Assembly: GCF_025562715.2 (NCBI RefSeq)
Contig: NZ_JAPFCC010000001.1
Span: 4,454,501-4,518,500, forward strand
Direction: 5' to 3'
DNA length: 64,000 bases
Origin: Endozoicomonas gorgoniicola
GTDB taxonomy: Bacteria; Pseudomonadota; Gammaproteobacteria; Pseudomonadales; Endozoicomonadaceae
In this document: positions 1 through 9,497 of the stretch, one piece after another
Layout: every line of letters starts with the position of its first letter
Position numbering within the stretch: the stretch's first letter is position 1
Notes under the pieces: model-generated
The model's database searches: none
What the model saw: the letters and a program-made list of their open reading frames with translations, nothing else
What the model was told of the DNA's origin: nothing
Program-made: the position numbers and the translations under genes

Positions 1-1
1 G

Positions 2-3000
2 GAAATAACCAGTTCTACAGCTAGTCCGACAACGGCAGCACCGGAGCAACCAACAGTCATAACGGAACCTGTAGTGCCGGAACAGGCAAAAAACACACAT
101 GCAGCTGAACCCGACACAACGGTCAGCCAACAAAAAACCGTTCAGCCCTCGACTCTGTCAAACAGGCTGTCAGAGTACCCTGCTACGTTATCCTCAACAA
201 CGATTCAGACCGACGGGATGATTAAGTCGGAAATAACCAGTTCTACAGCTAGTCCTACAACGGCAGCTAAGTCTTCCACAACTCCGGACATCTCCGTTTC
301 AATACTCGCACTCAAAAAAATACTCAAGAAAAACAGTAAAAATACATTACTGGGAAGATTAAAAAAAGAGCTGAAATCAGACAATGTCAATATATCAGGA
401 CGTTATAAAAGCTCTCTTCTGGAATACCTGAATGAAAGCCTGGAACTCTATGAAACAACCATTTTGGTCGAAGCACTTTCTGCGTTTGCCCACGCAATAA
501 AGGACACCCATCCGGTAGCATCGAATTATTTCGACCAACAGCTATCCACACTACTTAAACAATTAGAGGCTTATCAAGATAGCAAGTCACAAAAAGAACG
601 AAAAAGACTCAGAAGGTCAATTATAAAAGATTTGCAAGACATTCTTGAAAATTTTATTAAATTTGAAAGTAGTCCGATTAAATATCAAGAACTGGTAGAA
701 TTCATCAAAGGGTTTGAAGAGCAAAGAAATAATTTTATAACCGAAATGTATGGTGATAGCTTTAATGACCCAGTGATAGAAAAACTGTTTGACAAGTCTA
801 CAACCTCGGATCAAATAGCATCAAAGATATCAGAATTAAACAATCAAGTTAAAAGTTTTTTAGATAATAATGATTTCTACAATGCTGGAAAAATAACTTT
901 TACGACTAATGCAGCCATTCTTCAGCTTATTAAAAACACTAAATCTACAACACCCTCGGTAAACTTTGAACCTTTTTATAAGAAATCATTGAAAGTATTG
1001 CTTGAAGATTTCAACAACTTAAAAGATATGCCAATAGCGACTGATGCCGAAAAACAGATCAGCCAGGTGCTTCGTTTCTCCTTTGTTTATGATACGTTTA
1101 TCATCTACAAGGGGTACAACGAAATAGACCCCGGCTTTTGTTTCGCAGACGTTCTTCTTTCAGGTGTTGCAGCTGATAATGAAAACCTGCTCTTAGCTAT
1201 TGATGGATTAGTTAACTCAGTGGTTAATCCGGATAAATACTTCGACAGTATGCCTTTACAAATCAGGCAGATATTCCAGTTTTACTTTATGTCTTTTAAA
1301 GGTAAAATGATTTCTGTTAATGAATTTTTAAAGCACAAGCTGAAGTCTAAAAGCCTTTACATGAATAATAATACCGCCCAAATTCATTCCACGAGAGAAG
1401 CATTAAATGCTGCAGCAGCATCATTTCAATCCATGAATCAACTCATCGACATACTGGTTAAACCTCTGGAGAATCTGCAGCCCGATGAAACTGGCAAAAA
1501 CCAGATGATGATCAGGCCAAAGCCAAACCATGTCGCCTACGCTTTAAGCGAAAAACTGGGTCAACAATCATTTCGAATTATTATTACCGATATACAAACC
1601 AGCACTCACATCATTTACGCAAAAGATCTGGAGGAACTTCGTACCAAAGCACAAGATAAGCTGAAATCGTTCAGGCTGCATTACGAAATAAAAGAAACAC
1701 TTACGTCAGGCAGTAGCTCAGCACCCGGTAAATTGCATGAGTATATGGATATTACTTCTGATGCCATTGACGTGATAAAAGGTTTAACACTACTACCGGG
1801 CTCGGCTTTGACAATTGAGGATATTGTCACCCATTCTGTGTCAGAACTACCCAGTATAAGCAAGGCGAGAACAGCTGAGTTTGTTAAAAATTACATTCAA
1901 AAAGTCACGTCTACAGAAAACAAAGCGAGACTGAAGAAAGCATCGGTCAGTCACGATTTCTCTGAGCCAGACCAGCAGGTTACGACGTCTGATCCGGTCA
2001 TAAGCCAAATGCGGGAGGTTCTCGCAGCGCTTGAGCAAGCTGACCAGGACCCTCATTACACTATACCTGATGATGTTTTAGCTTTAAGCGCGAACGTCGC
2101 AAAGGTATTTAGTGATCTCCATGAAAGCGGTCTTCAGAATCAGGCAGGCGCCAGCAGCGCCCGTAAGGATAAAAGCGGCAAAACCAAAAATAATACCCTC
2201 AAAAATATCAAATCTTTGTCTGTATCTTCTACCGCCGATACTTCTGAAGGAATTTCTGAACTGCTGCAACTGGGACTAAAGCGAGACTTTTTAAATATTC
2301 TTAGCCCGGAATACGCTGTTGCTGATGCTCCTCGTCAATCTGGAGCTAAAAAATCTAGCAAGAAAAGAGGCAAGAATCGCACTCTGGAAAAATCATTGGA
2401 AGGCGCCTCAGGCGTTTTAGGAGGAGCAGGCGGTACGTTAGCGCTCTTGAAATGGCTAAAATCCAGGTCTTCTCAAACTGCAGAGCAGCTTGAAAATACA
2501 GAATTAAATAATGTTGATCTCACTGAGGAGGAGGTAACCCAGGAAGAAATTAACGATGCCATCAACGAAGTACTCGGAACGTCTTCAGAAAGAATGCCTG
2601 ATGTTCCACAAAAAGAACCAGAAGAACCAGAAGAGCTAGAAGAGCCAGAGGAGACAGAAAGTCGTGTGCGGCGACCACAACAAGCAGAAGAGAGTCAGTC
2701 CAGAGAACCAGTACGCTGCCGACGATCAACATCAGACTCTTGTCGTAATCAGGATTCAGAAGACGACGATTCTAACACCGAAACCAATAATGATGATGCG
2801 GACGCGGACGCTGATTTAGATGTGGCAGATTCTTCTGAATTAGGCGCTGACGGGGCTGCAGCCGCTGGAGAAGGAGAAGACGCAGAAGAAGAGGGAGCAG
2901 CAGCAGGGGGAGGTGCAGGTTTAGGGGCATTCAGTTTCCTGGGAAGACTTTTTAGTCATAAAAAATCCAGCAATAATGATGAACATAAGAACAACAAAAA

Positions 3001-5710
3001 CCACAACAATGATGCAAATAACAATAAAAACGAGGCGTTATCTGTTCCTAAACAGACCGTACAACAATCCACTGATGCAACTACTTCAAAACCCTCAACC
3101 CTTTTAGTCCATACCAGAAGGGCCAGTACTGCAATCCCGGAGGTAAAAACGGCAACCCCCACCCTCCGGCCAATAATATCCTGGATTCGATCTACCGAGG
3201 CAGAGCCGTCCAGCACCATTGGACAGACAAGTCAGACAAGCAGCACACCATCAGCGGAATCAACAACAACCTTCCGGGCTGAATCGACTTCGGCAGACCC
3301 CGTCAGCAGCACCGGGCAGACAAGCAGCACACTATCAACGGTGCCAACAACCTTCCGGGCTGAATCGACTTCGGCAGACCCCGTCAGCAGCACCGAACAG
3401 ACAAGCAGCACACTATCAGCGGCGGCAACAACCTTCCGGGCTGAATCGACTTCGGCAGACCCCGTCAGCAGCACTGGGCAGACAAGCAGCGCACCATCAG
3501 CAGCGGCAACAACCTTCCGTGCTGAACCGACTTCGGCAGACCCCGTCAGCAGCACCGGGCAGGCAAGCAGCGCACCATCAGCGGCGGCAACAACCTTCCG
3601 GGCTGAATCGACTTCGGCAGACCCCGTCAGCAGCACCAGACAGACAAGCAGCGCACCATCAGCAGCGGCAACAACCTTCCGTGCTGAACCGACTTCAGCA
3701 GACCCCGTCAGCAGCACCGGGCAGACAAGCAGCACACTATCAACGGTGCCAACAACCTTCCGGGCTGAATCGACTTCGGCAGACCCCGTCAGCAGCACCG
3801 GGCAGACAAGCAGCACACCATCAGCGGAATCAACAACAACCTTCCGGGCTGAATCGACTTCGGCAGACCCCGTCAGCAGCACCGGGCAGACAAGCAGCAC
3901 ACCATCAGCGGAATCAACAACAACCTTCCGTGCTGAACCGACTTCGGCAGACCCCGTCATCAGCACCGGGCAGACAAGCAGCACACTATCAACGGTGCCA
4001 ACAACCTTCCGGGCTGAATCGACTTCGGCAGACCCCGTCAGCAGCACCGGGCCGACAAGCAGCACACCATCAGCGGAATCAACAATAACCTTCCGGGCTG
4101 AATCGACTTCGGCAGACCCCGTCAGCAGCACCGGGCAGGCAAGCAGCGCACCATCAGCGGCGGCAACAACCTTCCGGGCTGAATCGACTTCGGCAGACCC
4201 CGTCAGCAGCACCGGGCAGACAAGCAGCACACCATCAGCGGAATCAACAATAACCTTCCGGGCTGAATCGACTTCGGCAGACCCCGTCAGCAGCACCGGG
4301 CAGACAAGCAGCGCACCATCAGCGGTGTCAACAACCTTCCGTGCTGAATCGACTTCGGCAGACCCCGTCAGCAGCACCGGGCAGGTAAGCAGCGCACCAT
4401 CAGCGGCGGCAACAACCTTCCGGGCTGAATCGACTTCGGCAGACCCCGTTAGCAGCACCGGGCAGACAAGCAGCACACTATCAGCAGCGGCAACAACCTT
4501 CCGGGCTGAATCGACTTCGGCAGACCCCGTCAGCAGCACCGGGCAGGTAAGCAGCGCACCATCAGCAGCGGCAACAACCTTCCGGGCTGAATCGACTTCG
4601 GCAGACCCCGTCAGCAGCACCGGGCAGACAAGCAGCACACCATCAGCGGAATCAACAATAACCTTCCGGGCTGAATCGACTTCGGCAGACCCCGTCAGCA
4701 GCACCGGGCAGACAAGCAGCGCACCATCAGCGGTGTCAACAACCTTCCGTGCTGAATCGACTTCGGCAGACCCCGTCAGCAGCACCGGGCAGGTAAGCAG
4801 CGCACCATCAGCGGCGGCAACAACCTTCCGAACCCCCACTTCTCAGTACAGGTCTAACAGTTCTCTAACCCATAACCTGCTGACTCAAGTCGAAAAATAT
4901 ACTTCAAGCCAGAAATTGCTGGAACAATTTAAAAACAATGCGCAATCAATCCTTAATGAGTTTGAAAGTCATGCAAAAGAGGTTGCTTCTGCCACCTGGT
5001 TACCCACACCAAAAGTCCACAACCATTTTGATGTCTTGCTCCAGAATAAAGCCTTCCTACAAAAAGTTCTCCGCACTCATGTTGTTTCACTCTATGGATA
5101 TTTAAGATTGACAAGAGCAGATATTTTCAAAATAAAAGAAAATGACACCGATTCTGTCTCAAATAAAGAATCGATAACAAAAACTGTTGAATTGCTGGAC
5201 CGGGAATTCTTCAAAAATCTTAATACAATGTATAATCATTTTTGCAAATATCGGTATGAACTGTTTAACAATGCCAATTATATACCAGAGACTCTTAGAA
5301 AAACTAAGTATTATCAAGATTTTGTTAAAGAATACCATCAAAATTCTGAAGAGCGTTTTTTCAAACTGGTTAAGCTTTTCTTTAACGATGACCCGAAGCA
5401 AGGCGATTTACCGATGTACCTGAGGCATTACGTCTCAGTAGCATCTTTGCAAAAAAAGATTAATCATGAAGTTGCTAAGGCCAAAGAAGACATAATCTGG
5501 TCTGCAAAAGTCAGTACTTTGAAAATGAAACTGAAACAAGCTTCTATCAAACTGAATAACCCTCATTTTGATATGCAAGTAGGCTGGGGTGATCGCAACA
5601 AGCTTGCTATCGAAGAGCTGATTCAAACAGAAAGCTACATTTTTCTGGAAAAAATAGAGTTTGTGCGAAGCGTGTTAACCAAAGAAAAAATACTTACTAT
5701 TATTCGCTAA
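2..5710 (+). CDS. Giant Ser/Thr-rich repeat protein, 5' end cut off by the window
   Basis: The reading frame is open from base 2, and the first in-frame GTG (74) lies inside a sequence copied again at 229-268, so the true start is almost certainly upstream. About 1902 codons are visible. In order: a Ser/Thr/Pro-rich stretch (to about 300); a long helical, Lys/Glu-rich part without Cys clusters (about 300-2300); a short Gly-rich hydrophobic patch (about 2400-2460); a strongly acidic linker with Glu/Asp/Ala runs (2520-2950); an Asn/Lys/His-rich stretch; 19 tandem 27-28-residue repeats (3266-4830); and a helical, Lys-rich C-terminal part of about 290 residues. No enzyme motif or family was recognised. 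Size, composition and lack of internal membrane segments suggest a secreted surface protein or effector whose export signal would lie upstream; this is inference. It converges with the 5743-6987 gene 32 bp away. Confidence 0.85.
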   Translation, partial: EITSSTASPTTAAPEQPTVITEPVVPEQAKNTHAAEPDTTVSQQKTVQPSTLSNRLSEYPATLSSTTIQTDGMIKSEITSSTASPTTAAKSSTTPDISVSILALKKILKKNSKNTLLGRLKKELKSDNVNISGRYKSSLLEYLNESLELYETTILVEALSAFAHAIKDTHPVASNYFDQQLSTLLKQLEAYQDSKSQKERKRLRRSIIKDLQDILENFIKFESSPIKYQELVEFIKGFEEQRNNFITEMYGDSFNDPVIEKLFDKSTTSDQIASKISELNNQVKSFLDNNDFYNAGKITFTTNAAILQLIKNTKSTTPSVNFEPFYKKSLKVLLEDFNNLKDMPIATDAEKQISQVLRFSFVYDTFIIYKGYNEIDPGFCFADVLLSGVAADNENLLLAIDGLVNSVVNPDKYFDSMPLQIRQIFQFYFMSFKGKMISVNEFLKHKLKSKSLYMNNNTAQIHSTREALNAAAASFQSMNQLIDILVKPLENLQPDETGKNQMMIRPKPNHVAYALSEKLGQQSFRIIITDIQTSTHIIYAKDLEELRTKAQDKLKSFRLHYEIKETLTSGSSSAPGKLHEYMDITSDAIDVIKGLTLLPGSALTIEDIVTHSVSELPSISKARTAEFVKNYIQKVTSTENKARLKKASVSHDFSEPDQQVTTSDPVISQMREVLAALEQADQDPHYTIPDDVLALSANVAKVFSDLHESGLQNQAGASSARKDKSGKTKNNTLKNIKSLSVSSTADTSEGISELLQLGLKRDFLNILSPEYAVADAPRQSGAKKSSKKRGKNRTLEKSLEGASGVLGGAGGTLALLKWLKSRSSQTAEQLENTELNNVDLTEEEVTQEEINDAINEVLGTSSERMPDVPQKEPEEPEELEEPEETESRVRRPQQAEESQSREPVRCRRSTSDSCRNQDSEDDDSNTETNNDDADADADLDVADSSELGADGAAAAGEGEDAEEEGAAAGGGAGLGAFSFLGRLFSHKKSSNNDEHKNNKNHNNDANNNKNEALSVPKQTVQQSTDATTSKPSTLLVHTRRASTAIPEVKTATPTLRPIISWIRSTEAEPSSTIGQTSQTSSTPSAESTTTFRAESTSADPVSSTGQTSSTLSTVPTTFRAESTSADPVSSTEQTSSTLSAAATTFRAESTSADPVSSTGQTSSAPSAAATTFRAEPTSADPVSSTGQASSAPSAAATTFRAESTSADPVSSTRQTSSAPSAAATTFRAEPTSADPVSSTGQTSSTLSTVPTTFRAESTSADPVSSTGQTSSTPSAESTTTFRAESTSADPVSSTGQTSSTPSAESTTTFRAEPTSADPVISTGQTSSTLSTVPTTFRAESTSADPVSSTGPTSSTPSAESTITFRAESTSADPVSSTGQASSAPSAAATTFRAESTSADPVSSTGQTSSTPSAESTITFRAESTSADPVSSTGQTSSAPSAVSTTFRAESTSADPVSSTGQVSSAPSAAATTFRAESTSADPVSSTGQTSSTLSAAATTFRAESTSADPVSSTGQVSSAPSAAATTFRAESTSADPVSSTGQTSSTPSAESTITFRAESTSADPVSSTGQTSSAPSAVSTTFRAESTSADPVSSTGQVSSAPSAAATTFRTPTSQYRSNSSLTHNLLTQVEKYTSSQKLLEQFKNNAQSILNEFESHAKEVASATWLPTPKVHNHFDVLLQNKAFLQKVLRTHVVSLYGYLRLTRADIFKIKENDTDSVSNKESITKTVELLDREFFKNLNTMYNHFCKYRYELFNNANYIPETLRKTKYYQDFVKEYHQNSEERFFKLVKLFFNDDPKQGDLPMYLRHYVSVASLQKKINHEVAKAKEDIIWSAKVSTLKMKLKQASIKLNNPHFDMQVGWGDRNKLAIEELIQTESYIFLEKIEFVRSVLTKEKILTIIR
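3266..4830 (+). repeat. In-frame minisatellite, 19 units of 81 or 84 nt
   Basis: Each unit encodes a 27- or 28-residue Ser/Thr/Ala-rich block starting TTFRAESTSADPV. I counted 19 full units, a partial leader unit from about 3190, and a terminal TTFR stub. Three unit endings alternate (STLSTVP, SAPSAAA, STPSAEST). Units are nearly identical at DNA level, and indels occur only in multiples of three. The + frame 3219-4088 and the minus frame 3232-4839 are also open, because a stop-free unit of length divisible by three opens every frame where the unit lacks a stop. The array is likely to vary in copy number between strains. Confidence 0.95.
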
Positions 5711-5742
5711 ACGTTCTTTTGTGCTCTCATGAGAAAGGGATT

Positions 5743-6987
5743 TCAACGTGTTTTTTTAGCGGCTTTCGCAGCCAAAGCTCTAAGCAGATTATGCTGTTCT
5801 GCAGTGACAGAGCCAAAAACAGTTTCATCAAATGAATCATCGGTTGATCTTTGATTTATTTGCTCTGTCAGTGCAGAGACTAAAGCATCATGGAACGGCT
5901 CTGTAGGATTGCTTTGTACCGATTCCAGTGGATAAGTCAGGAAGTGTGAAACTGAATTCCGAAGCTGGTGTGATAATTCTGTCGAACCCGACACTCCTCT
6001 TTCCAGCTGGGTATAACGATCAACGATTTGGTCAACGCTGTTCACATTTATCTCTTCTGTTTGTTCCGTGAACCGGACTAAGCGACTGTCGCCCGATAGT
6101 CGCCCATAAATAGACAGAAGGTTTATATAAGGCCGGATAATATCGGAGGAGGATTCAGCCCCGGAAACGGAATGACTGCGGGCATATAAAAAGTAAAGCT
6201 GACTGGCTAAAAAAGAACGGCTAAGAGATGTCGTGTAGACAGGAAGAATAGACGAAACAATGATTGACGATCGCTCCATGAAAGCAAAAACAGCCCGGTT
6301 ATTCTCGCTGGAAGAATGCAACAGGGAACTCAGTGCCTCCAGTTGCAATAACACATAAATGTTCTCCAGTGTACGATCGATATGATGATCCCAGGCGACA
6401 CCGGCTCCGACAGAGTCCTGATCCAGCCCTTCCAGGATAGCTCGTAAAGACTCCCTTAAAAGGGATGTTGTATCGCGAACAAGAACCGATTCTCCGCCAG
6501 TTGGACCACCCATAACCGGAGACTGAGATACAAGATGAATCAATGTCGCCAGCCGGTTCTGTAAACTATCCCCTGCTCTCTGGTTTCTATACAGCCAGCG
6601 TAAAACGTATAACAGAGGGAGCCTGTCTATAGTTTGCCCTGTGTCTCTCACCCAGGTCTGTAACCAGCTACGAACGGTGTCCCTGTCCATCAGTGCTGGT
6701 TGCTGCCCACCGGACAAGCTCCCTTGAATTGCAGTTAGCTCGTTTTGCAGAAATTCAAGCAGGTTTTGGTAAAACGGGTCCTGATTCTGAATACGGGTAG
6801 TCACTGGAGACTCCGGAGTAGCTACCCCCAATATTCCACCTACTTCACCGGAATCTGGCAGGCTGCTTTGGCCGCGAACCAAAGTCACACACTCAGTCAC
6901 TGGTACCGGCTGCATGGCTTGAGCTGTGACAGACAGCAAAAAGCAATAACCTGAAACCAAATTAAGGAACTTTGCAAAATACGCCAT
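5743..6987 (-). CDS. Secreted helical protein of unknown function
   Basis: The 414-residue product starts with a signal peptide: MAYFAKF, a hydrophobic stretch, and a probable cleavage site after AQA near residue 24. The mature part is mostly amphipathic helix with no internal membrane segment, and only one Cys (VTECVTL) lies close to the mature N-terminus. I recognise no family. The start is 15 bp after the stop of the GFA-like gene on the same strand, so the two are probably co-transcribed. It converges with the giant repeat protein. A periplasmic or exported location is inferred from the signal peptide only. Confidence 0.75.
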   Translation of the reverse strand: MAYFAKFLNLVSGYCFLLSVTAQAMQPVPVTECVTLVRGQSSLPDSGEVGGILGVATPESPVTTRIQNQDPFYQNLLEFLQNELTAIQGSLSGGQQPALMDRDTVRSWLQTWVRDTGQTIDRLPLLYVLRWLYRNQRAGDSLQNRLATLIHLVSQSPVMGGPTGGESVLVRDTTSLLRESLRAILEGLDQDSVGAGVAWDHHIDRTLENIYVLLQLEALSSLLHSSSENNRAVFAFMERSSIIVSSILPVYTTSLSRSFLASQLYFLYARSHSVSGAESSSDIIRPYINLLSIYGRLSGDSRLVRFTEQTEEINVNSVDQIVDRYTQLERGVSGSTELSHQLRNSVSHFLTYPLESVQSNPTEPFHDALVSALTEQINQRSTDDSFDETVFGSVTAEQHNLLRALAAKAAKKTR

Positions 6988-7002
6988 CTTTGACCCGACT
7001 CT

Positions 7003-7440
7003 TCAGGCTGCTGGCTCAGGCCAGACAAAATCAGGGCGTAAGCCTTCATAGACAGGGCGACCGTCTTTGGGAGTCTCTACGCCGGTGGAGGGGTCAAAAA
7101 AAGCATGATAAGTCGCAGGCATCTGTTCAGCGTTGTATCCCATAAGGTTTGGAACAATAGCACGAATACGCCCCTGCTTATCGTTCAGCATAATAGGAGT
7201 TCCGCAGGTGGAGCAGGTACAGAGTTCCAGAGGCCCGTCCGGGTTGTTCTTATTAAAAGGTTGTCGATTTAAGTGATCGAGGTGGTCTGAAACAATATCA
7301 CCGTGTTTGAAGAAAACAACATGAGTGGTGTCCTGTCCGGTGACTTGTTTGCATACCGAGCAATGACAAATGTGGTTGTCAATCGGTTCAGCGTTAGCGT
7401 GGGTGTGAATGTGATCACAGCCACCAGAATATTTAGCCAT
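7003..7440 (-). CDS. GFA/CENP-V fold zinc protein
   Basis: A 145-residue protein with the Cys pattern of the glutathione-dependent formaldehyde-activating (GFA) family: CHCSVC near residue 25 and CTCSTCGTP near residue 75. The usual first CxC pair of the family is replaced by CDHIH near residue 8, so the first zinc site may use a Cys/His mix. Family members are small Zn-binding proteins, often annotated as glutathione-dependent formaldehyde-activating or S-lyase-like, but most have no proven substrate. It lies upstream of the 5743-6987 gene in an apparent two-gene unit and is not linked to the frmA operon 6 kb away, so a role in formaldehyde metabolism should not be assumed. The ATG has a good upstream GGAG-type site (AAGGAG). 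Confidence 0.8.
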   Translation of the reverse strand: MAKYSGGCDHIHTHANAEPIDNHICHCSVCKQVTGQDTTHVVFFKHGDIVSDHLDHLNRQPFNKNNPDGPLELCTCSTCGTPIMLNDKQGRIRAIVPNLMGYNAEQMPATYHAFFDPSTGVETPKDGRPVYEGLRPDFVWPEPAA

Positions 7441-7810
7441 ATCCCTATCTCCTTACTACTGAGTTGACAGTTGCCCGGTGAGTATAGGTTATATTGCAGA
7501 GTTCATGCGGGTCACTGATTGTGTTAGCCAATCCTCTCCTCACGTTGCTGCTTCGGTCAGTTATGAGTCTGGTGGCAGTCCTGATTCAAGCAACAATATT
7601 TCAAGCAACAATATTTCAAGCAACTATATTTCAAGCAACTTTATTTCATGCTGGATTTCATGCTGGTTCACAAAGGTTAAATACCTTTGACGGAACTTTG
7701 AGGTCAGTTTTTTATCCAATGCCCTGCTGGTTTCAGCTCAGTCAGCGGCTGGAACCTTTCTAAATGACCTCTGCGAAAAGAACGTTGAATAATGAAACAG
7801 GACAACATCA
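7441..7810. other. 370-bp intergenic region with short direct repeats
   Basis: Divergent spacer between the GFA-like gene and purE. It contains four 15-nt units (7586-7645) and then a near-duplicated ATTTCATGCTGG. Two overlapping open frames cross it (7478-7690 and 7494-7763), but they owe their length to the repeat, have no convincing ribosome site and show no protein-like composition. I found no clear PurR operator. Confidence 0.6.
7586..7645. repeat. Four tandem 15-nt units
   Basis: Units at 7586-7600, 7601-7615, 7616-7630 and 7631-7645 read TCAAGCAACAATATT with one or two changes in the last two copies. The array is immediately followed by two copies of TTCATGCTGG. Confidence 0.95.
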
Positions 7811-8287
7811 ATGATCCTTGTGCAAATTATCATGGGTTCCCGTTCAGACTGGCCCACAATGCAAAAGGCCGCTGAGCTGTTAGATCAGCTTCAGGTTCCC
7901 TGGACCGCCAGGGTAGTGTCTGCTCATCGTACCCCTGACCGACTATTCAGCTTTGGCAGGCAAGCTGCGGATAAAGGCTGCAAAGTCATTATTGCCGGTG
8001 CTGGTGGTGCTGCCCACCTCCCCGGTATGGTGGCCGCCATGACCCATTTGCCGGTGATTGGTGTTCCTGTCAGAAGCAAGGCTCTGAATGGTCTTGATAG
8101 CCTGCTTTCCATTGTCCAGATGCCCAAAGGCGTTGCTGTAGCGACTCAGGCCATTGGTGAAGCCGGTGCAGCCAATGCCGGCCTGATGGCAGCCCAGATT
8201 CTTGCCACCTCGGATGACAGTCTTGCCCGGCGCCTGATCGAATGGCGTCGGCAGCAGACCGAGCAGGTGCCGGAGGACGTTGAGTAA
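7811..8287 (+). CDS. purE: N5-carboxyaminoimidazole ribonucleotide mutase
   Basis: PurE converts N5-CAIR to CAIR in de novo purine synthesis in the cytoplasm. The 158-residue length is normal for the class I octameric enzyme. Visible family signatures are IMGSRSDW (residues 7-14), SAHRTPDR (about 38-45, with the catalytic His), the Gly-rich AGAGGAAHLPGM loop (about 62-73), and PVIGVPV with SIVQMPKGVAVAT. The stop codon overlaps the purK start by one base (TAATG), so the pair is translationally coupled. Assignment is secure. Confidence 0.97.
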   Translation: MILVQIIMGSRSDWPTMQKAAELLDQLQVPWTARVVSAHRTPDRLFSFGRQAADKGCKVIIAGAGGAAHLPGMVAAMTHLPVIGVPVRSKALNGLDSLLSIVQMPKGVAVATQAIGEAGAANAGLMAAQILATSDDSLARRLIEWRRQQTEQVPEDVE

Positions 8288-9459
8288 TGAAGGTTGGTAT
8301 CGTAGGTTGTGGGCAGCTTTCAAGAATGCTGGCGCTGGCAGGCTGGCCTATGGGCTTCCGGTTCAGCTTTCTCGCTGATCCGGACGAGCCGGTTCGTTGC
8401 ATAGAAGGACTCGGCTCTGTCGTCCGGCTGGACACAACCATGACAGCCGGTGATGTCTTCAGCGGGCTGGGTAATCCTGATGTGATCACGGTTGAGCGGG
8501 AGTCTGTCAATGTTGCCCTGCTACGACAACTGAAGGCATTTTGCCCGGTGTACCCCGATCCGGAGATTGTCTGGGCGATACAGAACCGACATCGGGAAAA
8601 AACGCTGGTGGCTGGTCTTGGTATTCCTTTATCGCCGTGGGAAGTGTTCCGGGAGCGTGAGCCGGTTCAGGAGGCTATTGCCAGAATTGGCGGGCTTCCA
8701 GTGGTCATTAAATCAACGGAAGATGGTTACGACGGACATAACCAATGGATTATCGACAGCAGTGAACAGTTGGAAGCGTTCGAAAAAGAGCGTGAAGCTT
8801 TGCTAGAACGTAAAGACTGGCTTCAGGAATCAGCCACTAAAGGTATCCATGAATGGATTGTCGAAAAGAAAATAGCGTTTGATCGTGAGATTTCAGTGAT
8901 TGGTGCGCGCACGCCTGATGGTGATATCGCGATGTATACGTCTGGTGAAAATCATCATGACAAAGGCATTCTTGTCCATTCAGTGATTCCGGCTCCTGAC
9001 CTGTCCGAACAACTACACAATAAAGCCCGGGATTACATCTGTCGTTTGTTGCAGGAAACCGGTTATGTGGGCGTACTGGCGGTCGAGTGCTTTGTTGCAG
9101 GTAATGAATTGCTGGTTAATGAGCTGGCACCACGGGTGCATAACAGTGGTCACTGGACGATCGATGGTGCTGCCACCAGTCAGTTTGAAAACCACCTTCG
9201 GGCGATTGCCAGCTTACCGCTGGGTAATACTGCTCATCAGGACGGAGTGGTTGGTATGTATAACCTGCTTGGGCAAAAGCATTCAGACGACAGTCAGGCT
9301 CCTGATCAGTTAATTACGAAGGGAACGTATTTGCACTGGTACAACAAAACCTCAAGACCCGGACGCAAGCTGGGGCATCTGAATATTCTGGCTGAGAATG
9401 AGGAAGAACTGAGTGGTTCTTTTGAGTCTCTGCGGAACCTGTTTCCCCCGTCGGCGTGA
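8287..9459 (+). CDS. purK: N5-carboxyaminoimidazole ribonucleotide synthetase
   Basis: PurK makes N5-CAIR from AIR, bicarbonate and ATP, the substrate of the adjacent PurE. The 390-residue protein has the PurK N-terminus (KVGIVGCGQLSRMLALAGWPMG), an ATP-grasp core (residues about 100-300, with GLPVVIKSTEDGYDGHNQW for nucleotide binding and VNELAPRVHNSGHWT for metal and substrate), and a C-terminal barrel-like domain ending LGHLNILA. It is slightly longer than the usual 355-375 residues. The overlap with purE supports a two-gene operon. Confidence 0.97.
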   Translation: MKVGIVGCGQLSRMLALAGWPMGFRFSFLADPDEPVRCIEGLGSVVRLDTTMTAGDVFSGLGNPDVITVERESVNVALLRQLKAFCPVYPDPEIVWAIQNRHREKTLVAGLGIPLSPWEVFREREPVQEAIARIGGLPVVIKSTEDGYDGHNQWIIDSSEQLEAFEKEREALLERKDWLQESATKGIHEWIVEKKIAFDREISVIGARTPDGDIAMYTSGENHHDKGILVHSVIPAPDLSEQLHNKARDYICRLLQETGYVGVLAVECFVAGNELLVNELAPRVHNSGHWTIDGAATSQFENHLRAIASLPLGNTAHQDGVVGMYNLLGQKHSDDSQAPDQLITKGTYLHWYNKTSRPGRKLGHLNILAENEEELSGSFESLRNLFPPSA

Positions 9460-9497
9460 TACGAACTCATCATTTTTGATCGTGTCACTTTTGTGAA

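Noticed and set aside
3232..4839. Long minus-strand open frame (535 codons) and + frame 3219-4088
   Set aside because: Both lie entirely in the tandem repeat of the giant protein; the repeat unit has no stop in those frames. No ribosome site and no independent protein features.
7586..7645. CRISPR-like array
   Set aside because: Units are directly adjacent with no spacers.
7478..7763. Two small + frames upstream of purE
   Set aside because: They exist because of the 15-nt repeat, have no ribosome site and show no protein character.
7764..7810. PurR operator upstream of purE
   Set aside because: GCGAAAAGAACGTTGA only loosely resembles the consensus and lacks its symmetry.
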